DNA from: Bacteroidota bacterium
GTDB lineage: Bacteria > Bacteroidota > Bacteroidia > Flavobacteriales_D > Crocinitomicaceae
Length of the DNA: 51,705 nucleotides
NCBI GenBank assembly: GCA_947378245.1
Contig: CANCJF010000004.1
Span: 1 to 51,705 of the forward strand
Direction: 5' to 3'
The translations under genes and the position numbers were made by a program. Each line of letters begins with the position of its first letter. Position 1 is the stretch's first letter. Shown here in pieces: positions 19,994 through 29,916 of this stretch. Below the pieces are notes generated by a model. The model ran no database searches. It was not told the DNA's origin and saw only the letters and a list, made by a program, of their open reading frames with translations.

Positions 19994-22042
19994 TTACGCT
20001 TGATCCAATTTTCTAACCATCGTTAAAATAGTTGCAATCGCAACAGTTTCTCCCGTCTCGTCATATACATCCACCAAGAATTTTACAATTCCTTTTGCTA
20101 TATCATCTTCCGAACGTTTTTCTTGATCTACTTTTTCTTTTACGGTAAAACGAACACCAATCGTTGCTCCTGGATAAACAGGTTTTGTAAAACGTGCTTC
20201 TTCTAATCCGTAGTTTAATAATACAGGTCCTTTTTTCGGATCAACAAACAATCCTGCTGCTTTGGATAATACAAAATAACCATGTGCAACACGTCTTTCA
20301 AAGATGGTTCCTTCCAAGGAAGTTGCATCCATGTGTGCATAGAAATTGTCTCCAGACACATTCGCGAAATTCACGATATCTGCATCCGATACCGTATGTT
20401 TATGTGTAAACACAGTTTCTCCAACGACTAATTCTTCAAAATGTTTTCTAAATACGTGTGGATTTGCTTCTGGCATTTCAGCACCAACTTGGAATTGTTG
20501 CGTAATGTGTGTGATTGTCGTTGGGTGACCTTGAATAGCAGTACGTTGCATGTAATGTAATACACCGCGTTTACCACCCATTTCTTCACCTCCTCCAGCA
20601 CGACCAGGACCACCATGTGTCAACAATGGCATAGGAGAACCGTGACCTGTACTTTCTTTGGCACAGTCTTTATTCAATACTAAAATACGTCCGTGCATGC
20701 TCGCAGCACCAATTACGTAATCTGTTGCTTCTTGATTATCTGGAGTAACTATGGAAGATACCAACGAACCTTTACCCATACGTGCTAACTCAATCGCTTC
20801 ATCGATGTCTTTGTATGGCATTACTGTTGATACAGGTCCAAATGCTTCGATGTTATGTACATCTATTTTGTTAAATGGATCATTGTTTACAAACAATATC
20901 GGTGAGAAGAATGCTCCGTTTGCACAGTTGTTACCAACTACATCTACGTGATCTATGTTTCCGTATACAATCTCTTGTGATTTCGCTAATTGAAGTACAT
21001 TTTGGCGAACGCGATCTACTTGTGTTTGTGTTGCTAAAGACCCCATACGAACACCCTCTACACTTGGATCCCCCACTTTCGTAGTTGCCAATCGTGCAGA
21101 AATTTGTTTCGATACTTCTTCCACTAAATTTTCTGGAACGATAATACGACGCACTGCCGTACATTTTTGTCCTGCTTTAATCGTAATTTCTTTGGTAGTT
21201 TCCTTGATGAATAAATCAAATTCGATAGTTCCTGGTACAGCATGTTTTCCAAGTACTGTCGCATTTAATGAATCTGCTTCTAAGTTAAATGGAATACTAC
21301 GTTCACTAAATTGAGGTAAGGATTTTAATACTTTACCTGTATGTGCACTTCCTGTAAAGGTTACTACATCTTCGCTATCAACGAAGTCAAGAATACCTCT
21401 TCCTAAACCACACACTAATTGCAAACTTCCTTCAGGTAATAGTTTGGAATCAATAATATCTTTAACCATTAATTCGGTTACAAAACATGTAAACTCGGAT
21501 GGTTTAACCACACATGGAACACCCGCCATCAAGTTTACCGCCATTTTTTCCAACATTCCCCAAATTGGGAAGTTAAATGCATTGATATGTACCGCAACTC
21601 CTTGTTTTGGCACCATGATGTGATGACCGATAAACGTTCCGTTTTTAGAAAGTGGAGCAGCTGTTCCATCTACATAATAAGGTAAATCAGGAAATTGTTT
21701 ACGCAACGATGCATTGGCAAAAACGTTTCCAATTCCTCCTTCAATATCAATCCAGGAATCCACACGTGTCGCACCAGTCAAGGCACTTAAAGCATAATAA
21801 GATTCCTTTTTATCCATTAAGAACAAAGCCAATGCTTTCAACATACGACCTCTTTCTTGGAACGTCATTTTACGCAATGCTTTTCCTCCAACTTCTCTTC
21901 CGTATGCTAAAATTTGATTGTAATCCAACCCAGCACTGGAAGTTTCTCCGATGACATCGCCAGTTAATGCATTGTATAAGGTTGTTTCTGAACCTGTTCC
22001 AGCGGTCCATTGACCCATTACGTAATTTTTTACTTGTATCAT
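19994..22042 (-). CDS. paaZ: Phenylacetate degradation bifunctional protein PaaZ (ALDH + MaoC-like hydratase)
   Basis: ALDH domain (FTGSAHTGKVLKSLP, GQKCTAVRRIIVP) fused to C-terminal MaoC-like domain (VSGDNFYAHMD...RVAHGYFVLSKAAGLFVDP). Confidence 0.92.
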   Translation of the reverse strand: MIQVKNYVMGQWTAGTGSETTLYNALTGDVIGETSSAGLDYNQILAYGREVGGKALRKMTFQERGRMLKALALFLMDKKESYYALSALTGATRVDSWIDIEGGIGNVFANASLRKQFPDLPYYVDGTAAPLSKNGTFIGHHIMVPKQGVAVHINAFNFPIWGMLEKMAVNLMAGVPCVVKPSEFTCFVTELMVKDIIDSKLLPEGSLQLVCGLGRGILDFVDSEDVVTFTGSAHTGKVLKSLPQFSERSIPFNLEADSLNATVLGKHAVPGTIEFDLFIKETTKEITIKAGQKCTAVRRIIVPENLVEEVSKQISARLATTKVGDPSVEGVRMGSLATQTQVDRVRQNVLQLAKSQEIVYGNIDHVDVVGNNCANGAFFSPILFVNNDPFNKIDVHNIEAFGPVSTVMPYKDIDEAIELARMGKGSLVSSIVTPDNQEATDYVIGAASMHGRILVLNKDCAKESTGHGSPMPLLTHGGPGRAGGGEEMGGKRGVLHYMQRTAIQGHPTTITHITQQFQVGAEMPEANPHVFRKHFEELVVGETVFTHKHTVSDADIVNFANVSGDNFYAHMDATSLEGTIFERRVAHGYFVLSKAAGLFVDPKKGPVLLNYGLEEARFTKPVYPGATIGVRFTVKEKVDQEKRSEDDIAKGIVKFLVDVYDETGETVAIATILTMVRKLDQA

Positions 22043-22045
22043 AGT

Positions 22046-22189
22046 TTAGAATAATATTTTTTTAATCACTGTATATAGAATGACAACTCCTGCAAATAAT
22101 CCGAGTCCGATTTTCCAATCAATTGATCCAGTGGTAATTAATGCGATATCCAAAAGCAATACAATTAGATAAATTAATTTTTTAATCAT
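22046..22189 (-). CDS. Small membrane protein, 47 aa (MIKKLIYLIVLLLDIALITTGSIDWKIGLGLFAGVVILYTVIKKILF)
   Basis: ATG-to-stop reading on the minus strand, directly upstream of paaZ; two hydrophobic segments; below the ORF-track cutoff. Confidence 0.55.
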   Translation of the reverse strand: MIKKLIYLIVLLLDIALITTGSIDWKIGLGLFAGVVILYTVIKKILF

Positions 22190-22233
22190 AATCTTTATTT
22201 TTTAACGAAAATAACTATTTTGTAAATAGCCTA

Positions 22234-23400
22234 TTATAAATCCTTTACATTTGTCCATGAAAGTTGTTCGATTTCGTTGGGGAAACTTTCATTTTCATTA
22301 CCAGCGTAAAGTAAAATCCCTCCTTCTTGTCTAAATACTTTTTGAAACCATTTCAGATTTTTGTGGTGTTCTTTCTGAATTTTTACAGCTGATTTTATTT
22401 CAATAGGAATTAAATTTCCTTCGTTTTCAATGAGTACATCCACTTCGTTTCCAGTGGAATCTCTGTAAAAATAGACTTCCCCAAATTGCTCTTTATTTTT
22501 TCTATTTTTGATGATTTCGGAAACGATAAAATTCTCGAAAATGGCACCATAATAATTACTTTTTTGTAATCCTTCTTCCGAACGAATTCCAAGTAAATGA
22601 CAAACGATTCCCGTGTCGTAAAAATATATTTTGGACGATTTGATTAAGCGTTTATTGAAATTATTGAAATACGGTGGAAGGCGGTACAGAATGTAACTAC
22701 TTTCAAGTACACTTAACCAAGCATCTAACGTTTTATGTTCTACGCCCAATTCTTTTGCAATCGAACTCATGTTAAGTAATTGAGAAGTTCTACTCGCGCA
22801 GATTTTAAGGAACTTTGAAAACACAAGTATATCCCCAATATTACGTATCAAGCGAACATCTCGTTCCAAATACGTACGTATATAATTTGTAATCCATCGC
22901 GATGCACTCGATTTTTGGCGGATTATGTCCGGGTAAAAACCTTCAAGTATCTGTTTGTTGAGTGATTCATTTTGGATATTACTTGCTTCTAACTCCGAAA
23001 GACTGAAAGGCAATAGTTCAATATAACCAACTCGACCAGCTAAGGATTGGGAAATGTTTTGTTGCATCAAAAAATTATTGCTTCCCGATAAGATAAATTG
23101 ACCCATTTCATCGGATGAATCTACAATGCCTTGTAAGTAATTAAATAATTCTGGTATGCGCTGAACTTCATCAAAAATTGCCCCTTTTTGGTATTTTGCT
23201 AAAAATACTTTCGGATTCGTTTTTGCAACTAGTAGGACATCAGGATCTTCCAGATTGACATATGCCTTTTCCGTAAATAACTGTTTACATAAGGTCGTCT
23301 TACCAGACTGTCTAGGCCCAATAACACACACTATTTTGAACTCTTTTGCAGTCTCAAAAGTCTCTTCTGTTAACGCTCGTCCGATGTATGGAACACTCAT
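22234..23400 (-). CDS. AAA ATPase with DUF4143-like C-terminus
   Basis: VIGPRQSGKTTLCKQL Walker A, IFDEVQRIPELFNYLQGIVD Walker B, C-terminal EVDVLIENEGNLIPIEIKSA. Confidence 0.9.
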   Translation of the reverse strand: MSVPYIGRALTEETFETAKEFKIVCVIGPRQSGKTTLCKQLFTEKAYVNLEDPDVLLVAKTNPKVFLAKYQKGAIFDEVQRIPELFNYLQGIVDSSDEMGQFILSGSNNFLMQQNISQSLAGRVGYIELLPFSLSELEASNIQNESLNKQILEGFYPDIIRQKSSASRWITNYIRTYLERDVRLIRNIGDILVFSKFLKICASRTSQLLNMSSIAKELGVEHKTLDAWLSVLESSYILYRLPPYFNNFNKRLIKSSKIYFYDTGIVCHLLGIRSEEGLQKSNYYGAIFENFIVSEIIKNRKNKEQFGEVYFYRDSTGNEVDVLIENEGNLIPIEIKSAVKIQKEHHKNLKWFQKVFRQEGGILLYAGNENESFPNEIEQLSWTNVKDL

Positions 23401-23420
23401 AAATCCTCAATTATTTGAAA

Positions 23421-23452
23421 CAAATATACAAATCAACTACCAAAATTGCAAA
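23421..23452 (-). promoter_or_regulatory. Bacteroidetes-type promoter of the AAA ATPase gene: TTTG-N20-TATATTTG
   Basis: Reverse complement of CAAATATA (23421-23428) and CAAA (23449-23452); matches TAnnTTTG -7 consensus. Confidence 0.55.
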
Positions 23453-23509
23453 TTTTTGCATTTTTGGTAGTTAACTACTAAAATTTGCAATTTTTGCATT
23501 TTTGGTAAT
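23435..23509. repeat. Two tandem imperfect palindromes (AACTACCAAAATTGCAAATTTTTGCATTTTTGGTAGTT)
   Basis: Two about 38-bp units side by side upstream of the AAA ATPase, each an inverted repeat ctaccaaaa.tgcaaa/tttgca.ttttggtag. Confidence 0.85.
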
Positions 23510-23622
23510 CCATGGGGCTTATCCCAATTTTCCGTCTCTCGTCTCTTGTCACTAAGTTTACCCTGAGGTTCTCGATGGGTCACTCTTTTTATTATCTTTA
23601 CAGTCTACAAATTCATTCATTT

Positions 23623-25683
23623 ATGAGCAAGGAAAAATTTACCGTTACCGCAGCATTGCCTTACGCCAACGGACCCCTTCATTTAGGACACGTGGCAGGA
23701 GTATACTTACCAGCAGATATCTTCGTGCGTTTTTTACGTATGAATGAGCACGATGTGGCTTTTATCTGTGGAAGTGATGAACATGGTGCTGCAATTACGC
23801 TACGCGCTAAAAAAGAGGGGATTACACCTCAAGAAATCGTAGATAAATACAACAAGGTAATTGGAGATTCTTTCCAACAATTTGGAATTTCGTTTGATAT
23901 TTTTCACCGTACTTCTGCTGAAATCCATCATAAAACAGCGCAAGATTTCTTTTTGAAATTAGAAGAAAAAGGAAAATTTATTGAAGAAACTACCGAACAA
24001 TATTACGATGAAGACTACAACCAGTTTTTAGCAGATCGCTACATTGTTGGGGAATGTCCAAATTGCCACAATGAAAATGCCTATGGCGACCAATGTGAAA
24101 AATGTGGTTCTGCTTTAAGTCCTACGGATTTGATTAATCCACTTTCTACCTTGAGTGGTAAAAAACCTATCTTAAAATCGACTTCTCACTGGTTCTTACC
24201 AATGGATCGTCATGAAGAATGGTTGACTTCTTGGATTCAAGATGGAATATTGGATGGTAAACAACAACACGATCCAAAAACATGGAGAAACCAAGTGATT
24301 GGTCAATGTATGTCTTGGATCAAAGGAGGATTGAAACCAAGAGCCATGACGCGCGACCTAGATTGGGGAGTGAAAGTTCCTCTGAAAGGTGCGGATGGAA
24401 AAGTATTATATGTTTGGTTAGACGCACCAATCGGTTACATTTCAGCGACCAAACAATGGGCCTTGGATAACAACAAAGATTGGAAAGACTATTGGACAGG
24501 TGAGCGCAAATTGGTTCATTTTATTGGAAAAGACAACATCGTTTTTCACGCGATTATCTTCCCGATATTATTGAAAGACCATGGTGATTTAATTTTACCA
24601 GATAATGTTCCTGCATACGAATTCTTGAATTTAGAAGGAGATAAATTTTCAACTTCGCGCAACTGGGCGGTTTGGTTACATGAATATTTGGAGCGTTACC
24701 CAACGAAAGTAGACGAGTTAAAATATACGTTGACTGCGATTGCCCCAGAAAGTAAAGACAGTGAATTTACCTGGAAAGAATTCCAAGCGCGTGTGAATAA
24801 TGAGTTGGCAGATATCCTTGGAAATTTTGTGAATCGTGCTTTGGTGTTAACTCAAAAATATTACGAAGGAATAGTTCCAGCTTGTGGTGACTTAACAGAA
24901 GAAGACCAACGCGTTTTAGATACTATTTCAGCGTTTCCAGAAAAAATTGCAACGTTGATTTATGCTTATAAAATACGTGAAGCTCAATCTGAAGTGATGA
25001 ATTTAGCGCGTTTAGGGAATAAATATTTAGCGGATAGTGAACCATGGAAATTGGTGAAAACAGACCCTAAACGTGTCGAGACTATTTTACATATTGCATT
25101 ACAAATTACAGCAAATTTAAGTTTCTTATTAGAACCATTTTTACCAACAACTTCTACAAAATTACGTTCGTTTTTGAACATTGAATTGCCTAGTTGGACA
25201 GAAATTGGAAAAAATGATATTCTCAAAGCTGGACATCAAGTTAATACACCAGAAATTCTTTTCCCAAAAATTGAAGATGCGTTAGTGGAAGCAGAAGTGG
25301 AGTTTTTGAAATTGAGTCAAGCTACCCCTTTGGAAGCAAATGTAGCGCCTCAAAAAGCAAACGTAAGTTTTGACGACTTCACGAAATTAGACATTCGTTT
25401 AGGAAAAATCATCGAAGCAGAAAAAGTACCGAAGGCAGACAAATTATTGAAATTGACGGTAGATACAGGAGTAGATGTACGTACCATTGTTTCAGGAATA
25501 GCGAATTTTTACAATCCGGATGAAGTTGTTGGAAAAACAGTTTCTGTTTTAATCAACTTAGAACCGCGTAAAATCCGTGGAGTTGAATCTGCTGGTATGA
25601 TTTTGATGGCGGAAAACGCTGCTGGAGAATTGAGTTTCGTTTCTCCAGAAAAAGCGTTTGAGGCAGGGGGAGAGATACGATAA
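23623..25683 (+). CDS. metG: Methionyl-tRNA synthetase
   Basis: [46 protein letters not shown] (KMSKS-like), C-terminal tRNA-binding domain; start trimmed to 23623. Confidence 0.96.
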   Translation: MSKEKFTVTAALPYANGPLHLGHVAGVYLPADIFVRFLRMNEHDVAFICGSDEHGAAITLRAKKEGITPQEIVDKYNKVIGDSFQQFGISFDIFHRTSAEIHHKTAQDFFLKLEEKGKFIEETTEQYYDEDYNQFLADRYIVGECPNCHNENAYGDQCEKCGSALSPTDLINPLSTLSGKKPILKSTSHWFLPMDRHEEWLTSWIQDGILDGKQQHDPKTWRNQVIGQCMSWIKGGLKPRAMTRDLDWGVKVPLKGADGKVLYVWLDAPIGYISATKQWALDNNKDWKDYWTGERKLVHFIGKDNIVFHAIIFPILLKDHGDLILPDNVPAYEFLNLEGDKFSTSRNWAVWLHEYLERYPTKVDELKYTLTAIAPESKDSEFTWKEFQARVNNELADILGNFVNRALVLTQKYYEGIVPACGDLTEEDQRVLDTISAFPEKIATLIYAYKIREAQSEVMNLARLGNKYLADSEPWKLVKTDPKRVETILHIALQITANLSFLLEPFLPTTSTKLRSFLNIELPSWTEIGKNDILKAGHQVNTPEILFPKIEDALVEAEVEFLKLSQATPLEANVAPQKANVSFDDFTKLDIRLGKIIEAEKVPKADKLLKLTVDTGVDVRTIVSGIANFYNPDEVVGKTVSVLINLEPRKIRGVESAGMILMAENAAGELSFVSPEKAFEAGGEIR

Positions 25684-25763
25684 CTTAAGAATGATTCTAA
25701 ATTAGTTTTAAAACTAAAAATAAAGCAACTAAAAGCATTTAAATCTAGTCTTAAGTGCGGATG

Positions 25764-25823
25764 AAAATTGAAAAAGTTAAGCAATTATTATAAGATATTG
25801 ATTGTTAAACTTTTTCAATTTTT
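25764..25823. terminator. Long A/T stem between metG and the next operon
   Basis: aaaattgaaaaagtt (25764-25778) pairs with aactttttcaatttt (25808-25822). Confidence 0.6.
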
Positions 25824-25848
25824 ATTTTAAACTTAAATATGTATTTAA

Positions 25849-28014
25849 ATGAAAAAAAAGCTATTTCTAGGTGTTTCGATGTTACTCGGAACGTTCTTTT
25901 CGCACGCACAAACTAAAACCATTGCTTATCAAGAATTAAAAACAGGTATAGGATTGTATTTCGGCGCAACAATGACCGCGGATTCAATTACAGTAACATT
26001 TGCTGGGCCATCCACAAAATGGATAGGACTTGGTTTTGGAACTAAAATGGGTGGTTCGGACGCATTAATTTACACTTCTTCAGGAGGTACTCAAGATTGG
26101 TGGGATTATTACATGGGGAGTACCGCTAGTAGTTCAGTTGTAAAAGATGCTTCTCAAGATTGGAAATTTAAGTCAAATACAGTTGTAGGAACACTAAGAA
26201 CGGTTGTTGCAACAAGAAAGTTAAATACGGGTGATGCAAAAGATGCTATTATTAATTTCAATGCTTCTTCATTAAATCTAATTTGGGCAAGAGGTTCAGG
26301 ATCATCTTATACGTTGGCTGACCATGGAGTTTCAAACAGAGGATATGGTATATCTTTAGCATGGGTTTTACCTGATCTTATTCCACCAACTTTAACAGTT
26401 GTTTCGCCATTAGATAATGCTATAGCTGTAACTACTACTCAAAATTTAACGGCAACTTTTAGTGAAAATATTGCAATAGGTTCAGGAACAATTTCACTTT
26501 TTACAGCAACTAATACACTTATAGAAACATTTACCTTACCAAGCTCTAACGTAACCGTAAACGGAACAACTCTTACCATAAATCCTACAAAAGATTTAGT
26601 TGAGTCAACTTCTTATTATGTTCAAATAGCAAACACAGCGATTAAAGATTTGTCAGGAAATACATTTGCTGGAATTACAGATGCAACAACATGGAATTTC
26701 ACAACAGGAGATTTTACATCGCCTTTATTGTTAGTAGGAAATACATTTAATCCTGCAGATGAAGCTGTAAAAATTCCAGTAAAAACTAATTTGACGATTA
26801 GTTTCAATGAAAATATAGCTTTAGGTACTGGATTGATTAGTTTAAAAACTTCAAATGGTACTTTGGTTGAATCATTTGATGTTGCTTCAAGTCAAAATGT
26901 ATCAGTGAATGGAGTAACAGTAACAATTAACCCTACAAATGATTTGTTAGAATCAACAGCTTACTATGTCCAAGTGGCTGCATCAGCGATTAAAGATTTA
27001 TCTGGTAATACATTTGCAGGTATCAATGATGCAACAACATGGAATTTCACAACGGGTGATTTCACTGCACCAGTACTAGGAACTCCAGCATTCTCTCCAT
27101 TAGATAATTCAATAAACGTATTAACTACTCAAAATTTGTTAGTGAAATTTAATGAAAACATTGCATTAGGTACGGGTTTAATCACACTAAAATTAACGGA
27201 TGGAACAGTTGTAGAATCATTTAATGTTGCTACAAGTACTAACATTACCGTGAATGGTAATACAGTAACGATTAATCCTACAACAGATCTTTTATTAACT
27301 ACAGGCTACTATATTACTATTGAAGCAACTGCAGTAAAAGATTTAGCAGGGAACTTCTTTAGTGGGTTTTTAGATGTTACTTCATGGAACTTCACGACTA
27401 TTGGATCAGGAGGAGATACCACGCCACCACAGTTAGACATCAATCCATTTACACCTGCTGATAATTCTACAAATATCGCGACAAATACAGCTTTAACTGT
27501 AAATTTTAATGAGGCTATAGCAGTAGGAAGTGGTTCAGTTTCAATTTATACTTCGAATCAAACGTTGGTCGAACAAATTGATATTTTAAGCAATGAAATA
27601 ATCATTAGTGGAACTCAACTTATCATACATCCAAAAAATACATTACTTGATTCAACAGCTTATTATATTTTAATTACTCCAACCGCTATTAAAGATTTAT
27701 CAGGTAATTTTTATGCCGGTATTTCATCTCCAAGTGATTGGAATTTCACTACTGCAGCGGCTAAGAAGTCAGCAAGTTTATCTGAAATTTTAGAGACAGC
27801 ACGTATTATATTAACAGAAAAATCAGTGTTAATACGCGCAAATGAATCAAGTTATAATTACCAAATTGTAGATTTACAAGGAAATATTTTGAGAACTCAA
27901 AGTAATGTTCATGTTGATACATTGATTGATCTAACAGAATTTAAGCCTGCTGTATATTTCATTACATTTAGTAATGGAAGTCAGATGCTTAAACAAAAGT
28001 TTGTCGTACAATAA
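25849..28014 (+). CDS. Secreted DOMON-like protein with four SbsA-type Ig-like repeats and T9SS type A C-terminal sorting domain
   Basis: N-terminal KWIGLGFGTKMGGSDALIY...ATRKLNTGD...LIWARGSGSSYTLADHG; repeats of DNA..TTQNLTATFSENIAIGSG...YYVQI...AIKDLSGNTFAGI; C-terminal YNYQIVDLQGNILRTQSNVHVDTLIDLTEFKPAVYFITF. Confidence 0.72.
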   Translation: MKKKLFLGVSMLLGTFFSHAQTKTIAYQELKTGIGLYFGATMTADSITVTFAGPSTKWIGLGFGTKMGGSDALIYTSSGGTQDWWDYYMGSTASSSVVKDASQDWKFKSNTVVGTLRTVVATRKLNTGDAKDAIINFNASSLNLIWARGSGSSYTLADHGVSNRGYGISLAWVLPDLIPPTLTVVSPLDNAIAVTTTQNLTATFSENIAIGSGTISLFTATNTLIETFTLPSSNVTVNGTTLTINPTKDLVESTSYYVQIANTAIKDLSGNTFAGITDATTWNFTTGDFTSPLLLVGNTFNPADEAVKIPVKTNLTISFNENIALGTGLISLKTSNGTLVESFDVASSQNVSVNGVTVTINPTNDLLESTAYYVQVAASAIKDLSGNTFAGINDATTWNFTTGDFTAPVLGTPAFSPLDNSINVLTTQNLLVKFNENIALGTGLITLKLTDGTVVESFNVATSTNITVNGNTVTINPTTDLLLTTGYYITIEATAVKDLAGNFFSGFLDVTSWNFTTIGSGGDTTPPQLDINPFTPADNSTNIATNTALTVNFNEAIAVGSGSVSIYTSNQTLVEQIDILSNEIIISGTQLIIHPKNTLLDSTAYYILITPTAIKDLSGNFYAGISSPSDWNFTTAAAKKSASLSEILETARIILTEKSVLIRANESSYNYQIVDLQGNILRTQSNVHVDTLIDLTEFKPAVYFITFSNGSQMLKQKFVVQ

Positions 28015-28024
28015 GTTTCTTTTT

Positions 28025-28549
28025 ATGAAAAATAGTTTAATCGTAATTCTAATAACTTTTTTTATTGTCACATCAGGATTTTCACAAGATCTTTATGATG
28101 CTTGTCGTAAAGGAAATGTGGAGTTAATTAAAAAACTGGCAAAAATAAATACGGATACGATTAATAAACCTAATAAAAGTGGATATACTCCACTCATAAT
28201 TGCAGGGTATAGGAATCAACTTGATGCAGTAAAAGCACTACTTGATTTAGGAGCTAATGTCAATGCTGTTTCAGAAGATGGAACAGTATTGACAGCAGCT
28301 TGTTATAAATCTAATGTAGCATTGGTTAAGCTATTACTAGCTTATAAAGCAGATGTAAATATTAAAAACAATGGTGGTACTACACCGCTTATGTTTGCCA
28401 TTATGGATGAAAACGAAGAAATTGTAAAATTATTAATCGCAGCAGGAGCAGATGTCACAATGAAGGACAATTCAAATAAATCTGTTCAGGAATATGCTGT
28501 AAATTGCGATAATTTAGCGATAAAAAAAATAATTCTTCCAGAGAAATAA
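28025..28549 (+). CDS. Periplasmic ankyrin-repeat protein
   Basis: Signal peptide (MKNSLIVILITFFIVTSGFSQ) then ankyrin repeats KSGYTPLIIAGYRNQLDAVKALLDLGANVNAVSEDG; start chosen at ATG 28025. Confidence 0.85.
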   Translation: MKNSLIVILITFFIVTSGFSQDLYDACRKGNVELIKKLAKINTDTINKPNKSGYTPLIIAGYRNQLDAVKALLDLGANVNAVSEDGTVLTAACYKSNVALVKLLLAYKADVNIKNNGGTTPLMFAIMDENEEIVKLLIAAGADVTMKDNSNKSVQEYAVNCDNLAIKKIILPEK

Positions 28550-28662
28550 AGTAATTTATTAATTATCAAACTCATTCGAAATAAATAAGACAAACTACTT
28601 AATTTATTTATTTTGAAAAATGAAATAATAAAAAATTAAAAGTAATTTTAAATAAAAAATCA

Positions 28663-29343
28663 ATGAAAAATTCTTGTTTGTTAGTGTTGTTTTTAGTTCT
28701 TGCAGGAATAACTACAGCCCAAACCGATACCACCAAAATTTCCGAAGATGATTTGCTTTTACAAGAATTGGGAGCAAATGAAATTAAACAAAGTTTATTA
28801 CCTGAAGGAATGGGGTTAATCAAACGTTCACTTTGGTCTGAAAAAGGATTAATGCGTAAATTTTCGTTTTTTGAATTAACTCCAGAGAAACGAGAACGAG
28901 AAATTATTGTTCGTAGAAGAATGTTGCAAACACACCAAGCATTAGGTTTTGTTGCACTTGGAGGAATGATTGGATCTTGTATTACAGGTCAATTAATGAT
29001 AAATACTCATAGTGGAGCAACCCAAGAAAAAGTTAAACCATTACATGATTTAGCAGTAACAACGACCATGATTGCTTATGGTGCAACAGCTTTGTTGCAA
29101 TTATTGGCTCCACCTCCAATTATCATACGTAAAAATGCTGGATGGAGTAATATGAAAGCTCATAGAACCTTGGCCTATGTTCATTTTTCAGGAATGGTAT
29201 TAACACCAATAGCTGGTCAATTAATGTACGGCAGTGCTAGTCTTCAAAATGAAAACAGTGATAAATTACGTAATTTCCACCAAGTTTCGGGGTATATCAC
29301 TACTGCTTTATTTGCTGGCGCGGTTATTGTCATGAAGTTTTAA
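28663..29343 (+). CDS. Cytochrome b561-like membrane protein
   Basis: Signal peptide; four hydrophobic helices with His residues THQALGF, LHDLAV, AHRTLAYVHFSGM, FHQVSGY. Confidence 0.55.
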   Translation: MKNSCLLVLFLVLAGITTAQTDTTKISEDDLLLQELGANEIKQSLLPEGMGLIKRSLWSEKGLMRKFSFFELTPEKREREIIVRRRMLQTHQALGFVALGGMIGSCITGQLMINTHSGATQEKVKPLHDLAVTTTMIAYGATALLQLLAPPPIIIRKNAGWSNMKAHRTLAYVHFSGMVLTPIAGQLMYGSASLQNENSDKLRNFHQVSGYITTALFAGAVIVMKF

Positions 29344-29367
29344 CTTAATAATTTAACACTAAACACT

Positions 29368-29913
29368 ATGAAAAAATCTATTATTTATTCGCTATTTTTA
29401 GGACTTACATTGATGTTGTGCTCCTTTGACAATGTGAAATTAACGCTTAACAAAACAGATTCATTTATCAGATATACGTTGAGTCATCCAGCACACGAAT
29501 CAATAGGAACCTCAAAAGATTTTATTTGTGGAGGATATTATGATAATGCATCCAAAAAAGTTACCAAATTGGTTGTTGCTGCTGCTGTAGCATCTTTTGA
29601 TTCACAAAATTCTAGTAGAGATTCTCATGCTTTAGAAACATTGGAAGGGACAAAATATCCGAAAGTTACTTTTATAAGCAAAGCAATTAAAGAAGAAGGT
29701 AATGAAGTAATTATTGTAGGTGAATTGAATTTTCATGGAATAAAAAAAGACATAACCATCAAAGCAAAACAGTCTGAATCGGATAAGAAAATAATATTAA
29801 CAGGTTCTTTCAACGTAAGTTTAGATAAATTTAAAGTTGAAAAACCATCCATGATGGGAGTTGCTGTAGATGACAACTTAGTAATGGATTTTAAAACTGT
29901 TTTTGACATTTAA
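29368..29913 (+). CDS. YceI family protein
   Basis: VASFDSQNSSRDSHALETLEGTKYPKVTFISKAIKE...GELNFHGIKKDITIKAK. Confidence 0.85.
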   Translation: MKKSIIYSLFLGLTLMLCSFDNVKLTLNKTDSFIRYTLSHPAHESIGTSKDFICGGYYDNASKKVTKLVVAAAVASFDSQNSSRDSHALETLEGTKYPKVTFISKAIKEEGNEVIIVGELNFHGIKKDITIKAKQSESDKKIILTGSFNVSLDKFKVEKPSMMGVAVDDNLVMDFKTVFDI

Positions 29914-29916
29914 GAT

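Noticed and set aside
20194-21954. Plus-strand ORFs inside paaZ (and similar antisense ORFs in other genes)
   Set aside because: They are shadows of clear minus-strand coding regions with low-complexity or implausible protein sequence.
23540-23585. ACCCTGAGGTTCTCGATGGGT near metG as a terminator or regulatory IR
   Set aside because: Only a 4-5 bp imperfect stem; may be a degraded intergenic repeat but not supportable.
25849-28014. Ig repeats as a CRISPR or tandem DNA satellite
   Set aside because: Periodicity is about 300 bp and follows coding domains; no short repeat-spacer array is present anywhere in the window.
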